From Pseudomonas prosekii (lineage in GTDB: Bacteria > Pseudomonadota > Gammaproteobacteria > Pseudomonadales > Pseudomonadaceae), in contig NZ_LT629762.1 of assembly GCF_900105155.1 (NCBI RefSeq), positions 2,891,001 to 2,955,000 on the forward strand: a stretch of 64,000 nt of DNA, in the 5' to 3' direction. This document shows positions 26,289 through 35,256 of the stretch, piece by piece. Under the pieces are notes generated by a model. That model made no database searches. It was not told where the DNA came from and was given only the letters and a program-made list of their open reading frames with translations. Position numbers and translations under genes: made by a program. Numbering within the stretch: the first letter of the stretch is position 1; each line of letters opens with the position of its first letter.

Positions 26289-28601
26289 TCAGAACGCCAT
26301 TCGCCACTGGCCCATCACGCCGTGGCTGCGGCTGTCGTTGCCCAGCTCTGCGTTGTAGCCCACGCCGAGCGTATGCCGGGGCGAAACGGCGAGGTCCAGT
26401 CCGGCATCGAGCATCAGGCTGTCACGGTCCAGCGCCGCGCCTTCAACGGTGTAAGTCTTGCCGCCGGTGACCAGTCGTTGCCGGGTTTTGCTGTCGACAT
26501 CGCCGTAGGTGTGTTTCCAGCCAGCGCTGAAGCGCGGCGTGACTTGCATACCGTTATCCAGCGTATTGAGCTGCGCCAGGCGCAGGCCGAAAGTGTTGCT
26601 GAAATTGTCGCGGGTTTGCCCGTGAACTTGCAGCTTCGCCGCGCCACCCTTTTCGGTGTAGCTGTCGCGGTGGTAGCGCTGGTAACCGAAATTGGCGAAG
26701 GGCTCGGCGCTGATCATGCCGTTACCGAGGTTGTAACCGAACTCGGCGAATGCCTGTTGAGTGTTAGCGTCGTAGCGACCCTTCGGACGATCGCTGAAAC
26801 CATTGAACGCGATCTGGCGTTTGGTGCTGCCCGCATGCTTGCCATGACTTGCCCCCAGACGTATCGCCAACGGCCCACTTTGACGCAGCGCATAGGCGCC
26901 GAGGTGCCAACTGTCGAGGTCGCCGTCCAGCCGGCTACCGTCCAGTCGCGTCTGCGATTTCGCACCGATGACACCGAGGCTCCATTGCTCATCCAGCGCC
27001 CAATCGGCGCCCAGTACCAAACCTTTGGTGGAGTGTTGCAGCGCGCTGCTGACATGCCCGCGATCCACCGTGCCGCCATTGCCGAGCGCCTGAAACCACA
27101 CTCTGCCATCCGCATCGTCGCCCGCCGCCAGACTCGGCGCCGAGTTTTGCGCATTGAAATTGCCACGATCCATCTGCCGCATGGCGGAGAGCATGCTGGC
27201 GTTCACCGGATCGATACTGCGCAGGGTGGCGTTCGCCAGATTGGCATTGATGCCCGCAGCTAATTGCTCGATGGCAATGGCAGCGGTGGCTTTGTCGGAA
27301 CCGAGCAGGGCGGCGATTGCGGCGTTGGTTGGCAAGTCAGGTTTTGCCGGCGCTGCAGCAGGTTGGGTGGCTGGGGATGATCCCTGGAGGATTGCTGCTT
27401 CTGGAGGGGGAGGCTCAATCACTTGGGCAATAGAAGTTTCAGGTGCTTCCACCACGTTCTGTATTGGCGCAGATAAGTCCGTCTCGGAGACGGAAGCTTC
27501 AGCAGACGCGGGATCCGGCATTTCGATGACCAGCTTTGGCGTCGAAGCGACTTCAAGCGGCTCCGGCATCGGGGGTAACGTTGACTCTACGAGCGATGTC
27601 TCGGAGGCGGGGGTAGAAGGCACGTGGATAGGCGTTTCATTAGTCGCCTCGGTTGTTGTCTCAGGAGGCGGGGAAACTTGCTCCTCACTGACACTTTTAC
27701 CAAGCGCGCGTCCGTTCTCGTCGAAAGCGAGTTTCTCTAAAGGCACATCATTGCGGGTGAACGTCAGGCCGACACTCTTTGCGTCGTAAGTCGCAGCAGG
27801 TGTGAAGAAGGCCAGATCACTAATCAACTTGCCGAACACGCCGTCGACCTTATTCGCCGTCATCACTACGTATTGGCTGCTTAATGGATATTCACCCGTC
27901 ACGGCGACAACCTTCAGCGTGGCGTTTCCAAGTTGAGCGCCACCATCGACCTGAATAGTTTGGCTATGGCCATCGGCGTTCACCTCATAAGCCAACTCTG
28001 CCGTGTCTTGCAGCTCCAGATTGCCCCGCACATGCGGCGCTCCGTGCAACGCATTCACTTCCAGCCGACCCGCAACCTGCAAGTGGTGGACCGAGCCTTT
28101 GCCGCGAAAGGTCGCGCCTTTCTCAACCGATACCTGCCCGCCGATACGTCCCAGGTTGGTCAACGTTGCCTTGTCGGCGACCATCGCGCCTTCATGGAAA
28201 TCGTTTTCTCCCGTTCGTGTCCAAAAACCTCGTTTGATGAACAGTTGGTTGAAATTCTTGCTCTCTCCCAATGCGCCACCATTGAGCGTATCAAGTTGCA
28301 AAATGTTGAGGCCGCCGCCGCCATCAACGATTCCGTTAAAGCGGCCGCGACGGCTGACCATCACCAGATCGTCGTCATCGCCCAGTTTCAATGCAATACC
28401 GTCAGGGCCAGAGGCTCTAGCTGTGACTTCTGTTTTAAATGTTTCCGGACGGTTGATAAATGTTTCGATCGACGTCAGATGCGCCGCCGGCAATGGCAAT
28501 GAAGGAGCGGGTTCTTGAGCATGCGCAGAACCGGCATGGCCCAGCGCGATAGAGATCGCCAGGGCCATGCAATGCGGTCGAAAAGTGTGCCTGATGGACA
28601 T
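26289..28601 (-). CDS. Autotransporter with short passenger and beta-barrel (type Va)
   Basis: A 770-residue outer-membrane protein. The start at 28601 follows AAGAGG and gives a signal peptide ending SAHA|QE (residue 28). A short beta-helical passenger (about 30-300; strands such as GGGLNILQLDTLNGG, GRIGGQVSVEKGATFRGKG) ends with an autochaperone-like LKVVAVTGEYPLSSQYVVMTA. A Pro/Glu/Thr-rich acidic linker covers about 300-420. The barrel covers about 500-770 and ends in the outer-membrane signature ...GQWRMAF with terminal Phe. No protease or lipase motif is visible in the passenger, so an adhesin-like role is only a guess. Confidence 0.88.
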   Translation of the reverse strand: MSIRHTFRPHCMALAISIALGHAGSAHAQEPAPSLPLPAAHLTSIETFINRPETFKTEVTARASGPDGIALKLGDDDDLVMVSRRGRFNGIVDGGGGLNILQLDTLNGGALGESKNFNQLFIKRGFWTRTGENDFHEGAMVADKATLTNLGRIGGQVSVEKGATFRGKGSVHHLQVAGRLEVNALHGAPHVRGNLELQDTAELAYEVNADGHSQTIQVDGGAQLGNATLKVVAVTGEYPLSSQYVVMTANKVDGVFGKLISDLAFFTPAATYDAKSVGLTFTRNDVPLEKLAFDENGRALGKSVSEEQVSPPPETTTEATNETPIHVPSTPASETSLVESTLPPMPEPLEVASTPKLVIEMPDPASAEASVSETDLSAPIQNVVEAPETSIAQVIEPPPPEAAILQGSSPATQPAAAPAKPDLPTNAAIAALLGSDKATAAIAIEQLAAGINANLANATLRSIDPVNASMLSAMRQMDRGNFNAQNSAPSLAAGDDADGRVWFQALGNGGTVDRGHVSSALQHSTKGLVLGADWALDEQWSLGVIGAKSQTRLDGSRLDGDLDSWHLGAYALRQSGPLAIRLGASHGKHAGSTKRQIAFNGFSDRPKGRYDANTQQAFAEFGYNLGNGMISAEPFANFGYQRYHRDSYTEKGGAAKLQVHGQTRDNFSNTFGLRLAQLNTLDNGMQVTPRFSAGWKHTYGDVDSKTRQRLVTGGKTYTVEGAALDRDSLMLDAGLDLAVSPRHTLGVGYNAELGNDSRSHGVMGQWRMAF

Positions 28602-28851
28602 CGGGTTCAGCCTCTTTTGGGGTGAGGCCAAACTGTAAAAGTCGATCCGTTTTGAGTCTGTCAGCCAACTCCTGACGCCTCGAAAGGCACGGCGACGGCG
28701 CCTGTAGCCGAATCCATTGCGGACTTCGGCTGCTGAGCATTTCACCCACTGATCAGACGCTTTTCCCTACAACCATCGCAGACGCTTCCGTTGGCGAAAT
28801 GTTGAAAACTCAACTTCAAACGCCCAATCCATCCCAGGGTTGCCGCAATTC

Positions 28852-29706
28852 TCAACCCCGCCCCAAATACGCCTTCCCATAATGCCGCTCCATCCGCGCC
28901 TGGATCAGTTCAAGCCCAATCGACATCACCCAGTAAATGATCGCCGCCGTGGTGAGCATTTCGATATAGCGATAGCTCGACCGACCATACGACTGCGCCA
29001 AAAACATCACCTCCCACACCCCCATCACCGAGATCAGCGACGAGTCTTTGAGCATCGAGATGAATTGGTTGGTGGTCGGCGGGATGATGGTGCGCATGGC
29101 TTGGGGCAGGGTGACGCGCCAGAAGATCACGCTTTCGCGCATACCCAGGGCCAGGGAGGCTTCGCGTTGGCCGTGGGGGACGCCGAGGATGCCGGCGCGG
29201 AAGATTTCGCTGAGGTAGGCGCCGTAGTTCAGTGACAGCGCGATGATCCCGGCGGCGATGGCGCCCGGGACGATGCCCAGTTGCGGCAGGCCGAGGTAGA
29301 TCAGCAGGATCTGGATCAGCAGCGGCGTGCCGCGAAAGAATGAGGCGTAGAAACTGGCGATGCCGAACGCCACGGCGCTTTTCGACAGGCGTGCCAGCGC
29401 GGTGATGAAACCCAGCAGCGACGAGGCGACGATCGAGCACACGCAGAGAAACAGCGTCAGTGCCGCGCCTTGCAGAAAGCCATTGGGCGCCAGGCGCAGG
29501 CCGACGAGGTTCGGCAGTTTGTCGAGAATGATCGAGAACTTCAGGTCGAAGCTCAGGAAGAAACTGGCGAACAATCCGAACATCGCCGCCCACGTCAGGT
29601 ACAACCGCGTGCGGAAACCGAACACGCGTTGCAGACGTGACTCAGCCACCGGTTGCGGTATTTGTGGCAACTGCGGCGGCTGTGGAGGTTGGTGAAAAGA
29701 AGTCAT
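28852..29706 (-). CDS. Amino-acid ABC transporter permease
   Basis: A 284-residue polar-amino-acid permease of the HisM/GlnP family. After a proline-rich N-terminus (MTSFHQPPQPPQLPQ), it has about five to six helices and the EAA loop (REASLALGMRESVIFWRVTLPQAMRTIIPP, about residues 183-212). The ATG overlaps the stop of the binding-protein gene (ATGA), so the two are coupled. No ATPase gene is adjacent, so a shared or distant ATPase must serve it. Confidence 0.9.
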   Translation of the reverse strand: MTSFHQPPQPPQLPQIPQPVAESRLQRVFGFRTRLYLTWAAMFGLFASFFLSFDLKFSIILDKLPNLVGLRLAPNGFLQGAALTLFLCVCSIVASSLLGFITALARLSKSAVAFGIASFYASFFRGTPLLIQILLIYLGLPQLGIVPGAIAAGIIALSLNYGAYLSEIFRAGILGVPHGQREASLALGMRESVIFWRVTLPQAMRTIIPPTTNQFISMLKDSSLISVMGVWEVMFLAQSYGRSSYRYIEMLTTAAIIYWVMSIGLELIQARMERHYGKAYLGRG

Positions 29707-30524
29707 TTGCTGATGTCAGCGCCGATCCATTTTTGCGACAGCTTGCTCAACGTGCCGTCCTGTTTCAGTTGCGCGAAGACCTCACGCACCTTGCCGTCCC
29801 ACTGCGCGTCGCCTTTTTCGATGGCCACTGAGTTCGGCTCGGAGTACAGCGGATCGCCTGCCAGTTTGAAGCGCTTGTCCTGATTCAGGCGTGGTTGCGC
29901 GGTCACCAGATTGGTGAGGATCGCGTCGAGGCGCACCCCGGCGCCGAGGCCCAGATCCTGGAAGGCGACGTTGTCGGTGTCGTACGGCGCGATCTGCACA
30001 TCCTCGAACGGGTACTGCAGTTGCGTGTCTTCGGCGCCTTCGATGACCAGGTTTTTGTTCAGGTAGCTTTCGTAGCTGGAAGCGCTGGTGAGGCCGACTT
30101 TTTTCCCGCTCAGGTCCTTGGCGTTGTGGATGCGCTCATCCTTGGCGTTGACCACGATCACGGCGGGCGAGGCGTAATACTCGACCGGGAAATCGAAGAC
30201 TTCGGCGCGCGCCTTGCTCGGGGTCATCGAGCAGATGCAGATGTCGTAGCGACCGCTCCAGCGGCCAGCGGCGATCACGTCCCAGGACGGCGTTTCGAGG
30301 CGCAGTTTGACCCCGAGTTTCTCAGCCACGGCTTTGGCCACGTCGACGTCAAAACCGTCGAGCTGGTTCTGGTCGTTGAGGAATGAAAACGGTGGGTAGC
30401 TTTCCATCAACACGCCGACCAGCTCTTTGTTTTGCTCGACGCGGTCCAGCGTGGCGCCGCCGAAAGCCTGGGTAGAGGCGGCCAGAATGGTCAGGCCCAA
30501 GGCCAATAGCGGTTGAAATTTCAC
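29703..30524 (-). CDS. Amino-acid ABC transporter substrate-binding protein
   Basis: A 273-residue periplasmic type II binding protein (SBP_bac_3). GTG 30524 is taken as start because AGGGA precedes it and the encoded N-terminus is a signal peptide ending AFG|G. Ligand-pocket features include LMESYPPFSFLNDQNQLDGFDVDVAKAVAEKLG and CSMTPSKARAEVFDFP. The divergent homocysteine S-methyltransferase gene hints at S-methylmethionine or a related sulfonium as substrate; the pocket alone does not show this. Confidence 0.9.
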   Translation of the reverse strand: MKFQPLLALGLTILAASTQAFGGATLDRVEQNKELVGVLMESYPPFSFLNDQNQLDGFDVDVAKAVAEKLGVKLRLETPSWDVIAAGRWSGRYDICICSMTPSKARAEVFDFPVEYYASPAVIVVNAKDERIHNAKDLSGKKVGLTSASSYESYLNKNLVIEGAEDTQLQYPFEDVQIAPYDTDNVAFQDLGLGAGVRLDAILTNLVTAQPRLNQDKRFKLAGDPLYSEPNSVAIEKGDAQWDGKVREVFAQLKQDGTLSKLSQKWIGADISK

Positions 30525-30635
30525 AGTCGATCCCTGAAAAAAAGAGGTTGTTATTAACCGAATGGTGCGTATTAAATAGTTATAAGAACGACTCTGATAG
30601 TGAGTTATTTTCATAAGCATATGAGTGAAAAGCAT

Positions 30636-31535
30636 ATGAGCGCAGTAAGCACGGTGATTCTGGATGGCGGCATGGGTCGTGAGCTGCAACGTCGAGGGGC
30701 GCCGTTCAGACAGCCCGAGTGGTCGGCGTTGGCGCTGAGCGAAGCGCCGCAAGCGATTGAAGCGGTGCACGCGGCTTATATCGAAAGTGGTGCCAACGTG
30801 ATCACCAGCAACAGTTACGCGGTGGTGCCGTTTCATATCGGCGAAGCACGTTTTGCCGCAGAAGGTCAGGCGTTGGCGGCACTGGCCGGTGAATTGGCCC
30901 GGCGCGCGGTGGACGCTTCGGGCAAAGCAGTGCGCGTTGCCGGTTCATTGCCGCCGCTATTTGGTTCTTATCGTCCGGACTTGTTTGATGCGGCGCGGGT
31001 GACTGAATTGCTCTCGCCGCTGGTCAAGGGACTCGCGCCGCACGTTGATCTGTGGCTGGCGGAAACCCAGAGTTCGATCGTCGAGGCGCGGGCGATTCAC
31101 GCCGGTTTGCCGCAGGACGGCAAGCCGTTCTGGTTGTCGTTTACCTTGAAGGACGAAGACACCGACGAAGTCCCGCGTTTGCGCTCCGGCGAACCGGTGG
31201 CCGAGGCGGCAGCAGTCGCGGCGGAGTTGGGCGTCGAGACGTTGCTGTTCAATTGCAGCCAACCGGAAGTAATCGGTGCGGCGATTGATGCCGCACGTGA
31301 GACGTTCGAGCGCTTGGGTGTAAAGATTCATATCGGCGCGTACGCGAATGCCTTCCCGCCGCAACCGAAAGAAGCGACGGCCAACGATGGTTTGGACCCA
31401 TTGCGCGACGATCTCGACCCGCCGGGTTACTTGCATTGGGCGGCCGATTGGCGCGAACGCGGGGCCAGCCATCTGGGCGGCTGCTGCGGGATTGGGCCGG
31501 AGCATATTGCGGTGCTGGCTCAAAAACTCGTGTGA
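30636..31535 (+). CDS. Homocysteine S-methyltransferase family protein
   Basis: A zinc-dependent methyltransferase of about 299 residues that moves a methyl group, typically from S-methylmethionine, to homocysteine to form methionine (MmuM-like). The N-terminal LDGGMGRELQRRG, the metal cysteine in LLFNCSQPE and the C-terminal GGCCGIGPEHI pair of cysteines are intact. Three possible starts lie close together (GTG 30600, ATG 30621, ATG 30636); the last leaves the shortest non-homologous tail. Divergence from the amino-acid importer suggests a joint uptake and salvage route. Confidence 0.88.
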   Translation: MSAVSTVILDGGMGRELQRRGAPFRQPEWSALALSEAPQAIEAVHAAYIESGANVITSNSYAVVPFHIGEARFAAEGQALAALAGELARRAVDASGKAVRVAGSLPPLFGSYRPDLFDAARVTELLSPLVKGLAPHVDLWLAETQSSIVEARAIHAGLPQDGKPFWLSFTLKDEDTDEVPRLRSGEPVAEAAAVAAELGVETLLFNCSQPEVIGAAIDAARETFERLGVKIHIGAYANAFPPQPKEATANDGLDPLRDDLDPPGYLHWAADWRERGASHLGGCCGIGPEHIAVLAQKLV

Positions 31536-31539
31536 AGCC

Positions 31540-31635
31540 CATCGCGAGCAAGCTCGCTCCCACAGGGTTTTGGGTTGACCACAAAATTGTGATCACCCGC
31601 TATCCAATGTGGGAGCGAGCTTGCTCGCGATAGCG
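31540..31635. repeat. REP doublet (type B)
   Basis: Inverted pair of GTGGGAGCGAGCTTGCTCGC elements about 40 bases apart, between the convergent methyltransferase and GNAT genes. Confidence 0.9.
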
Positions 31636-31655
31636 TCCTTCCAGGCATTAAAGAT

Positions 31656-32327
31656 TTACCCGCGGCACTCAGCCAGGGTTTTCACCTGCCCCGAATCCGT
31701 CTGGTTTTCATCCGAAAGCCATTGCTCGAATGCCGCGCCAACCACCGGCCATTCCGAGTCCAGAATCGAATACCACGCGGTGTCGCGGTTCTGTCCTTTC
31801 ACCACCATGTGCTGGCGGAACACGCCCTCGAAGCTGAAACCCAAACGCTCGGCCGCGTACTTGGAGCGTGCATTGCCGTTGTTGCACTTCCACTCCAGAC
31901 GCCGATAACCCAAGGCAAATGATTCCTTGGCGAGCAGATAAACCGCCTCGGTGCTTTTCGGTGAACGTTGCATCGGCGCGCCAAAGGTCACGTGGCCGAT
32001 TTCGATGCGGCCCTGCGCCGCGACGATCGACATCAGGCTGAGCATGCCTTGCACGTCGCCGCTGGCACGGTCGATCACTGCGAAGAAATACGGGTCGCTG
32101 CTGGCCGCGTGGTTGTTCAGCCAATCGTTGAACACGCTGCGTTCTGGAAACGGCCCGTAAGGCAAGTAATCCCAGAGTTTCGGATCGGCACCCGGGCCTT
32201 CCAGGGCCTGGAACAAGCCGTCGGCATGGCGCGCCGGGTCGAGTTTTTCCAGGCGAATGAAGCGCCCTTCGAGCAGTTGCGCCGTGGGCGCCGGGGCGCC
32301 TTTCCAGTCCGCCAGTGAAGTGGTCAT
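31656..32327 (-). CDS. GNAT acetyltransferase, RimJ/RimL type
   Basis: A 223-residue N-acetyltransferase. The core reads RFIRLEKLDPARHADGLFQAL, then GMLSLMSIVAAQGRIEIGHVTFGAPMQRS, the acetyl-CoA stretch TEAVYLLAKESFALGYRRLEWKCNNGNARSKYAAERLGFSFEGVFRQHMVVKG, and TAWYSILDSEW, typical of the RimJ/RimL-like group that acts on protein N-termini or small amines. First of three minus-strand genes ending in the PaiB-like gene; target unknown. Confidence 0.88.
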   Translation of the reverse strand: MTTSLADWKGAPAPTAQLLEGRFIRLEKLDPARHADGLFQALEGPGADPKLWDYLPYGPFPERSVFNDWLNNHAASSDPYFFAVIDRASGDVQGMLSLMSIVAAQGRIEIGHVTFGAPMQRSPKSTEAVYLLAKESFALGYRRLEWKCNNGNARSKYAAERLGFSFEGVFRQHMVVKGQNRDTAWYSILDSEWPVVGAAFEQWLSDENQTDSGQVKTLAECRG

Positions 32328-32346
32328 TTGTTGTTCTCCTGAAACC

Positions 32347-32793
32347 TTAAAGGGCTTTGCGAAACTGGATTAAACCGGGACGCTCGGCGATGCGCTCGTA
32401 GAGCTGGATCGCGGTCGCATTGGTTTCGTGGGTCAACCAGTGAACCTTGCAGCAACCATCAGCCTTGGCCGTGGCGTAGACGAATTCGATCAACTGCCGA
32501 CCGACGCCGGTGCCACGCCTCTGCGGCGCCACCAACAAGTCCTGCAAGTAACAGGAATTCTCGATGCTCCAGTTCGAGCGATGGTAGATGAAATTGACCA
32601 TGCCCACCGCGTTGCCATCGGCCCAGGCGAGCGCCGAATGGGTTGGCTCGCTGGCATCGATCAAGCGCTGCCAGGTGTTTTGGCTGACGGCGTCGGGCAA
32701 TTGCGTGTTGTAGAACTGCAAGTACGCTTGCCACAACGGCAGCCACGCGGCGTGGTCGTCGGCGGTGACCGGGCGGATTTCGATCAGGCTCAT
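32347..32793 (-). CDS. GNAT acetyltransferase
   Basis: A 148-residue single-domain GNAT with the acetyl-CoA signature LLVAPQRRGTGVGRQLIEFVYATAKADGC (about residues 84-112) and the C-terminal NATAIQLYERIAERPGLIQFRKAL. Size and fold are like small diamine or amino-acid acetyltransferases. It lies 9 bases downstream of the PaiB-like gene and 19 upstream of the larger GNAT, so the three are probably one operon. Confidence 0.88.
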   Translation of the reverse strand: MSLIEIRPVTADDHAAWLPLWQAYLQFYNTQLPDAVSQNTWQRLIDASEPTHSALAWADGNAVGMVNFIYHRSNWSIENSCYLQDLLVAPQRRGTGVGRQLIEFVYATAKADGCCKVHWLTHETNATAIQLYERIAERPGLIQFRKAL

Positions 32794-32802
32794 GGTTGTT
32801 CC

Positions 32803-33426
32803 TTAACGCATCAATTGGGCGAGGGTTTGGTCCTGCGCATCGGAGCTGGCGGCCAGCCCTTCGCGCACACCGGCGACGTCGGCGGCCGCGCGGTTCTGGC
32901 TGAGTTTGCGTTTGCCTTGCAGACGCTCGATGGGCAGCGCAAACCCGACGATGGCGCGGAGCATGCCGTCGATGTAGTCGGCGGGCGCGTCGGTGACTTT
33001 CCACGGGTCGGCGCGATTCGCTTCGTGGCGATCGGTGAGCGCGCTGACCAACGTGTGCAAGCGCTCGGCGTCAGTGAAAACTTCAGCGCTGCCGTAAGCG
33101 TGCACGGCGACGTAGTTCCAGGTCGGCACGACTTTGCCGTGCTCGGCTTTGCTCGGGTAGAAACCGGGGCTGACGTAGGCGTCGGCCCCGGCAAAAATCA
33201 CCAGTGCTTCGGCGCCGTTCTGCAAGTCTTTCCACTGCGGATTGGCCTTGGCCAAATGCCCGTAGAGTGTGCCATTTGCACCTTCTGCGGCCTCCAGCAG
33301 CAACGGGATATGGCTGGCCTGCAAGCCTTGCTCGCCGTGGGTGACCAGCATGGCGAGGCGCGTGCCGAGGATCTGCTGCTGCAGTTCCGACAAATCTTCG
33401 ATGGCGAATGAGCTGGGGTTGTACAT
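32803..33426 (-). CDS. PaiB-like FMN-binding negative regulator
   Basis: A 207-residue flavin-split-barrel protein of the PaiB family (MYNPSSFAIEDLSELQQQILGTRLAMLVTHGEQGLQASHIPLLLE; VPTWNYVAVHAYGSAEVF; MLRAIVGFALPIERLQGKRKLSQNR). In Bacillus PaiA (an acetyltransferase) and PaiB are paired; here it is followed by two GNAT genes, the same logic. ATG 33426 follows AAGGGA. It is divergent from the MocR-type regulator, a common pairing, so that regulator probably controls this operon. Confidence 0.9.
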   Translation of the reverse strand: MYNPSSFAIEDLSELQQQILGTRLAMLVTHGEQGLQASHIPLLLEAAEGANGTLYGHLAKANPQWKDLQNGAEALVIFAGADAYVSPGFYPSKAEHGKVVPTWNYVAVHAYGSAEVFTDAERLHTLVSALTDRHEANRADPWKVTDAPADYIDGMLRAIVGFALPIERLQGKRKLSQNRAAADVAGVREGLAASSDAQDQTLAQLMR

Positions 33427-33528
33427 GAGATTTCCCTTGGCGAATGGCCCCATCCTAGGCAGGCTATTGGTCCGTTGTAAGAGCCATTACTGGCCAATTT
33501 CATAGGTCCATTCAGTGCGAGAACGGCG

Positions 33529-35082
33529 ATGACCAGCGAACCGTTGTCCTTGTCCTTCAACCCGGCCGGCATCGAACTTGATCCGCGCCAAGGGCTGAGC
33601 CGACAGCTCTATCAAGCCTTGCGCGCGCGGGTGCTCGATGGCCGACTGGCCAGCGGCACGCGTTTGCCGGCCACTCGTGATCTGGCGGCAGCGTTGTCGA
33701 TTTCGCGCAACAGCGTGGTCCGCGCCTACGATCAGTTGTACGCCGAAGGGTTTATCGAAGGCCGGGTCGGCGACGGCACTTATGTCGCGCAATTACCGCA
33801 AACCGCGTTACCGGCAAAAAAACTATCCACAAAACTGTCCACAGGCTTATCAACAGGCTTACCCACAGCCTTATCCACAAATTGGCTGGATTTACCTGTG
33901 ATTCCATCCAGTAAAGTTATCCACAATGTGGCTTTGCAGCGGGTTGAAAACAACCATTTGGCCCTGCCGCCCAGTGGTCCGCCGAAGGCTTTTAGAGTCG
34001 GTGTGCCGGCCTTCGATCTGTTCCCGTTCGAGGTGTGGGCCAAGCTCAACGCGGCTTTCTGGCGCAAACCGGATTTACAGCAGTTGTGTTATGGCGACCC
34101 GGCGGGCGATGAGCGATTGCGCGGAATGATCGCGGCGTATTTGCGCAGTTCGCGCGGCATGCAGTGCACGGCTGAACAAATTGTGATCACCAGTGGCGCG
34201 CAGCAGGCGATTAGCCTTTGTGCACAGCTGCTGGTGGAGCCCGGCGATGGTGTGGCGATCGAGAATCCGGGCTACCGCGCGGCGGGTCATGCATTCGCCG
34301 TGGCCGGTGGCCGATTGCACGGCGTGGCGGTTGACGGCGAGGGGATCAATTGCGCTGAGCTGGAAGGGCTGAGCGATTGCCGCTTGGCTTATGTCACGCC
34401 GTCTCATCAATACCCGACCGGGGTGATCATGAGTCTGGCGCGGCGTCTGGAATTGTTGGCGTGGGCCGAGCGCACTCAAGGCTGGATCGTCGAAGACGAC
34501 TACGACGGCGAGTATCGCTACAGCGGCGCGCCGCTGGCACCCTTGGCGGCGCTGGATCGCCAGGGGCGCGTGTTGTACGTCGGCACGTTCGGCAAAGTGG
34601 CTTTCCCGGCATTGCGCCTCGGTTATCTGGTGTTGCCGCCGGCGCTGGTCGATGCGTTCTCGCGGCGCCGCGCCGTGGACGTGCGGCATTCGGAGGTCAG
34701 CACGCAAGCGGTGATGGCCGAGTTCATTGCCGCTGGGCACTTCCAGCGACACATTCGGCGCATGCGCCGCGCCGCGTTGAGTCGTCGCAATGCGCTGCTG
34801 GCCGGTTGGCCGAAGGATATTCCGGGCGTCGGCAGCCTGCCCAATGTCGCGGCAGGCCTGCATTTGACTGTTTCGGTGGAAAGCGTCGCTCGCGAGCGCG
34901 AACTGGTGGCGCAAGCGGCGGCGGTCGGCGTTGAGATCAATCCGTTGAGCAGTTATTGGTTGGCCGATTCCACCCTGCCAGCAGATCAGCGCGCCGGGTT
35001 GGTGCTGGGTTTCGCCGCTGTGCCGGAGGCCGATATTCACTCGGCGCTGATGCGTTTGCGGGTTGCCTGGGGTTGCGACTGA
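33529..35082 (+). CDS. MocR/PdxR-type regulator (GntR winged helix fused to aminotransferase fold)
   Basis: A 517-residue PLP-dependent regulator. A GntR winged helix covers residues 15-90 (LSRQLYQALRARVLDGRLASGTRLPATRDLAAALSISRNSVVRAYDQLYAEGFI). A linker covers about 92-135, and a type I aminotransferase-like domain covers 150-510 with the PLP lysine K356 in YVGTFGKVAFPALRLGY. The linker holds five xLST-type tetrapeptides (residues 99-118) encoded by 12-base repeats that each contain a DnaA-box-like 9-mer. Likely controls the divergent PaiB/GNAT genes; the link to vitamin B6 is possible but not shown. Confidence 0.9.
   Translation: MTSEPLSLSFNPAGIELDPRQGLSRQLYQALRARVLDGRLASGTRLPATRDLAAALSISRNSVVRAYDQLYAEGFIEGRVGDGTYVAQLPQTALPAKKLSTKLSTGLSTGLPTALSTNWLDLPVIPSSKVIHNVALQRVENNHLALPPSGPPKAFRVGVPAFDLFPFEVWAKLNAAFWRKPDLQQLCYGDPAGDERLRGMIAAYLRSSRGMQCTAEQIVITSGAQQAISLCAQLLVEPGDGVAIENPGYRAAGHAFAVAGGRLHGVAVDGEGINCAELEGLSDCRLAYVTPSHQYPTGVIMSLARRLELLAWAERTQGWIVEDDYDGEYRYSGAPLAPLAALDRQGRVLYVGTFGKVAFPALRLGYLVLPPALVDAFSRRRAVDVRHSEVSTQAVMAEFIAAGHFQRHIRRMRRAALSRRNALLAGWPKDIPGVGSLPNVAAGLHLTVSVESVARERELVAQAAAVGVEINPLSSYWLADSTLPADQRAGLVLGFAAVPEADIHSALMRLRVAWGCD
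33823..33925 (+). repeat. Array of six DnaA-box-like 9-mers, five at exact 12-bp spacing
   Basis: 9-mers at 33823 (CTATCCACA), 33835 (CTGTCCACA), 33847 (TTATCAACA), 33859 (TTACCCACA), 33871 (TTATCCACA) and 33917 (TTATCCACA). The last two match the DnaA consensus exactly. All are in the same orientation and lie within the linker of the MocR-type regulator. Confidence 0.8.
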
Positions 35083-35102
35083 CTCCGCCAAATACCGATC
35101 CC

Positions 35103-35252
35103 CTGTAGCAGCTCCCGAGCCCGCGAGGGTGCGTTCGAGAACGCAATTCTCGCCTTGGGATTTACGTCTGCTACGCAGCCGAACGCAGCCTCGCAGGCTC
35201 GGCAGCTGCTACAAACGCCGAACGCAGCCTCGCAGGCTCCGCAGCTGCTACA
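35103..35252. repeat. Type C REP-like cluster
   Basis: Three copies or part-copies of the GTAGCAGCTGCGGAGCCTGC element (two adjacent near-identical arms at 35182-35252 and a facing arm near 35104) fill the gap between convergent genes. Confidence 0.8.
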
Positions 35253-35256
35253 GGAT

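Noticed and set aside
33823..33925. Chromosomal origin of replication
   Set aside because: Despite the DnaA-box-like array, it lies inside a coding frame, no dnaA/dnaN/gidA-type neighbours are present, and no AT-rich unwinding region adjoins it.
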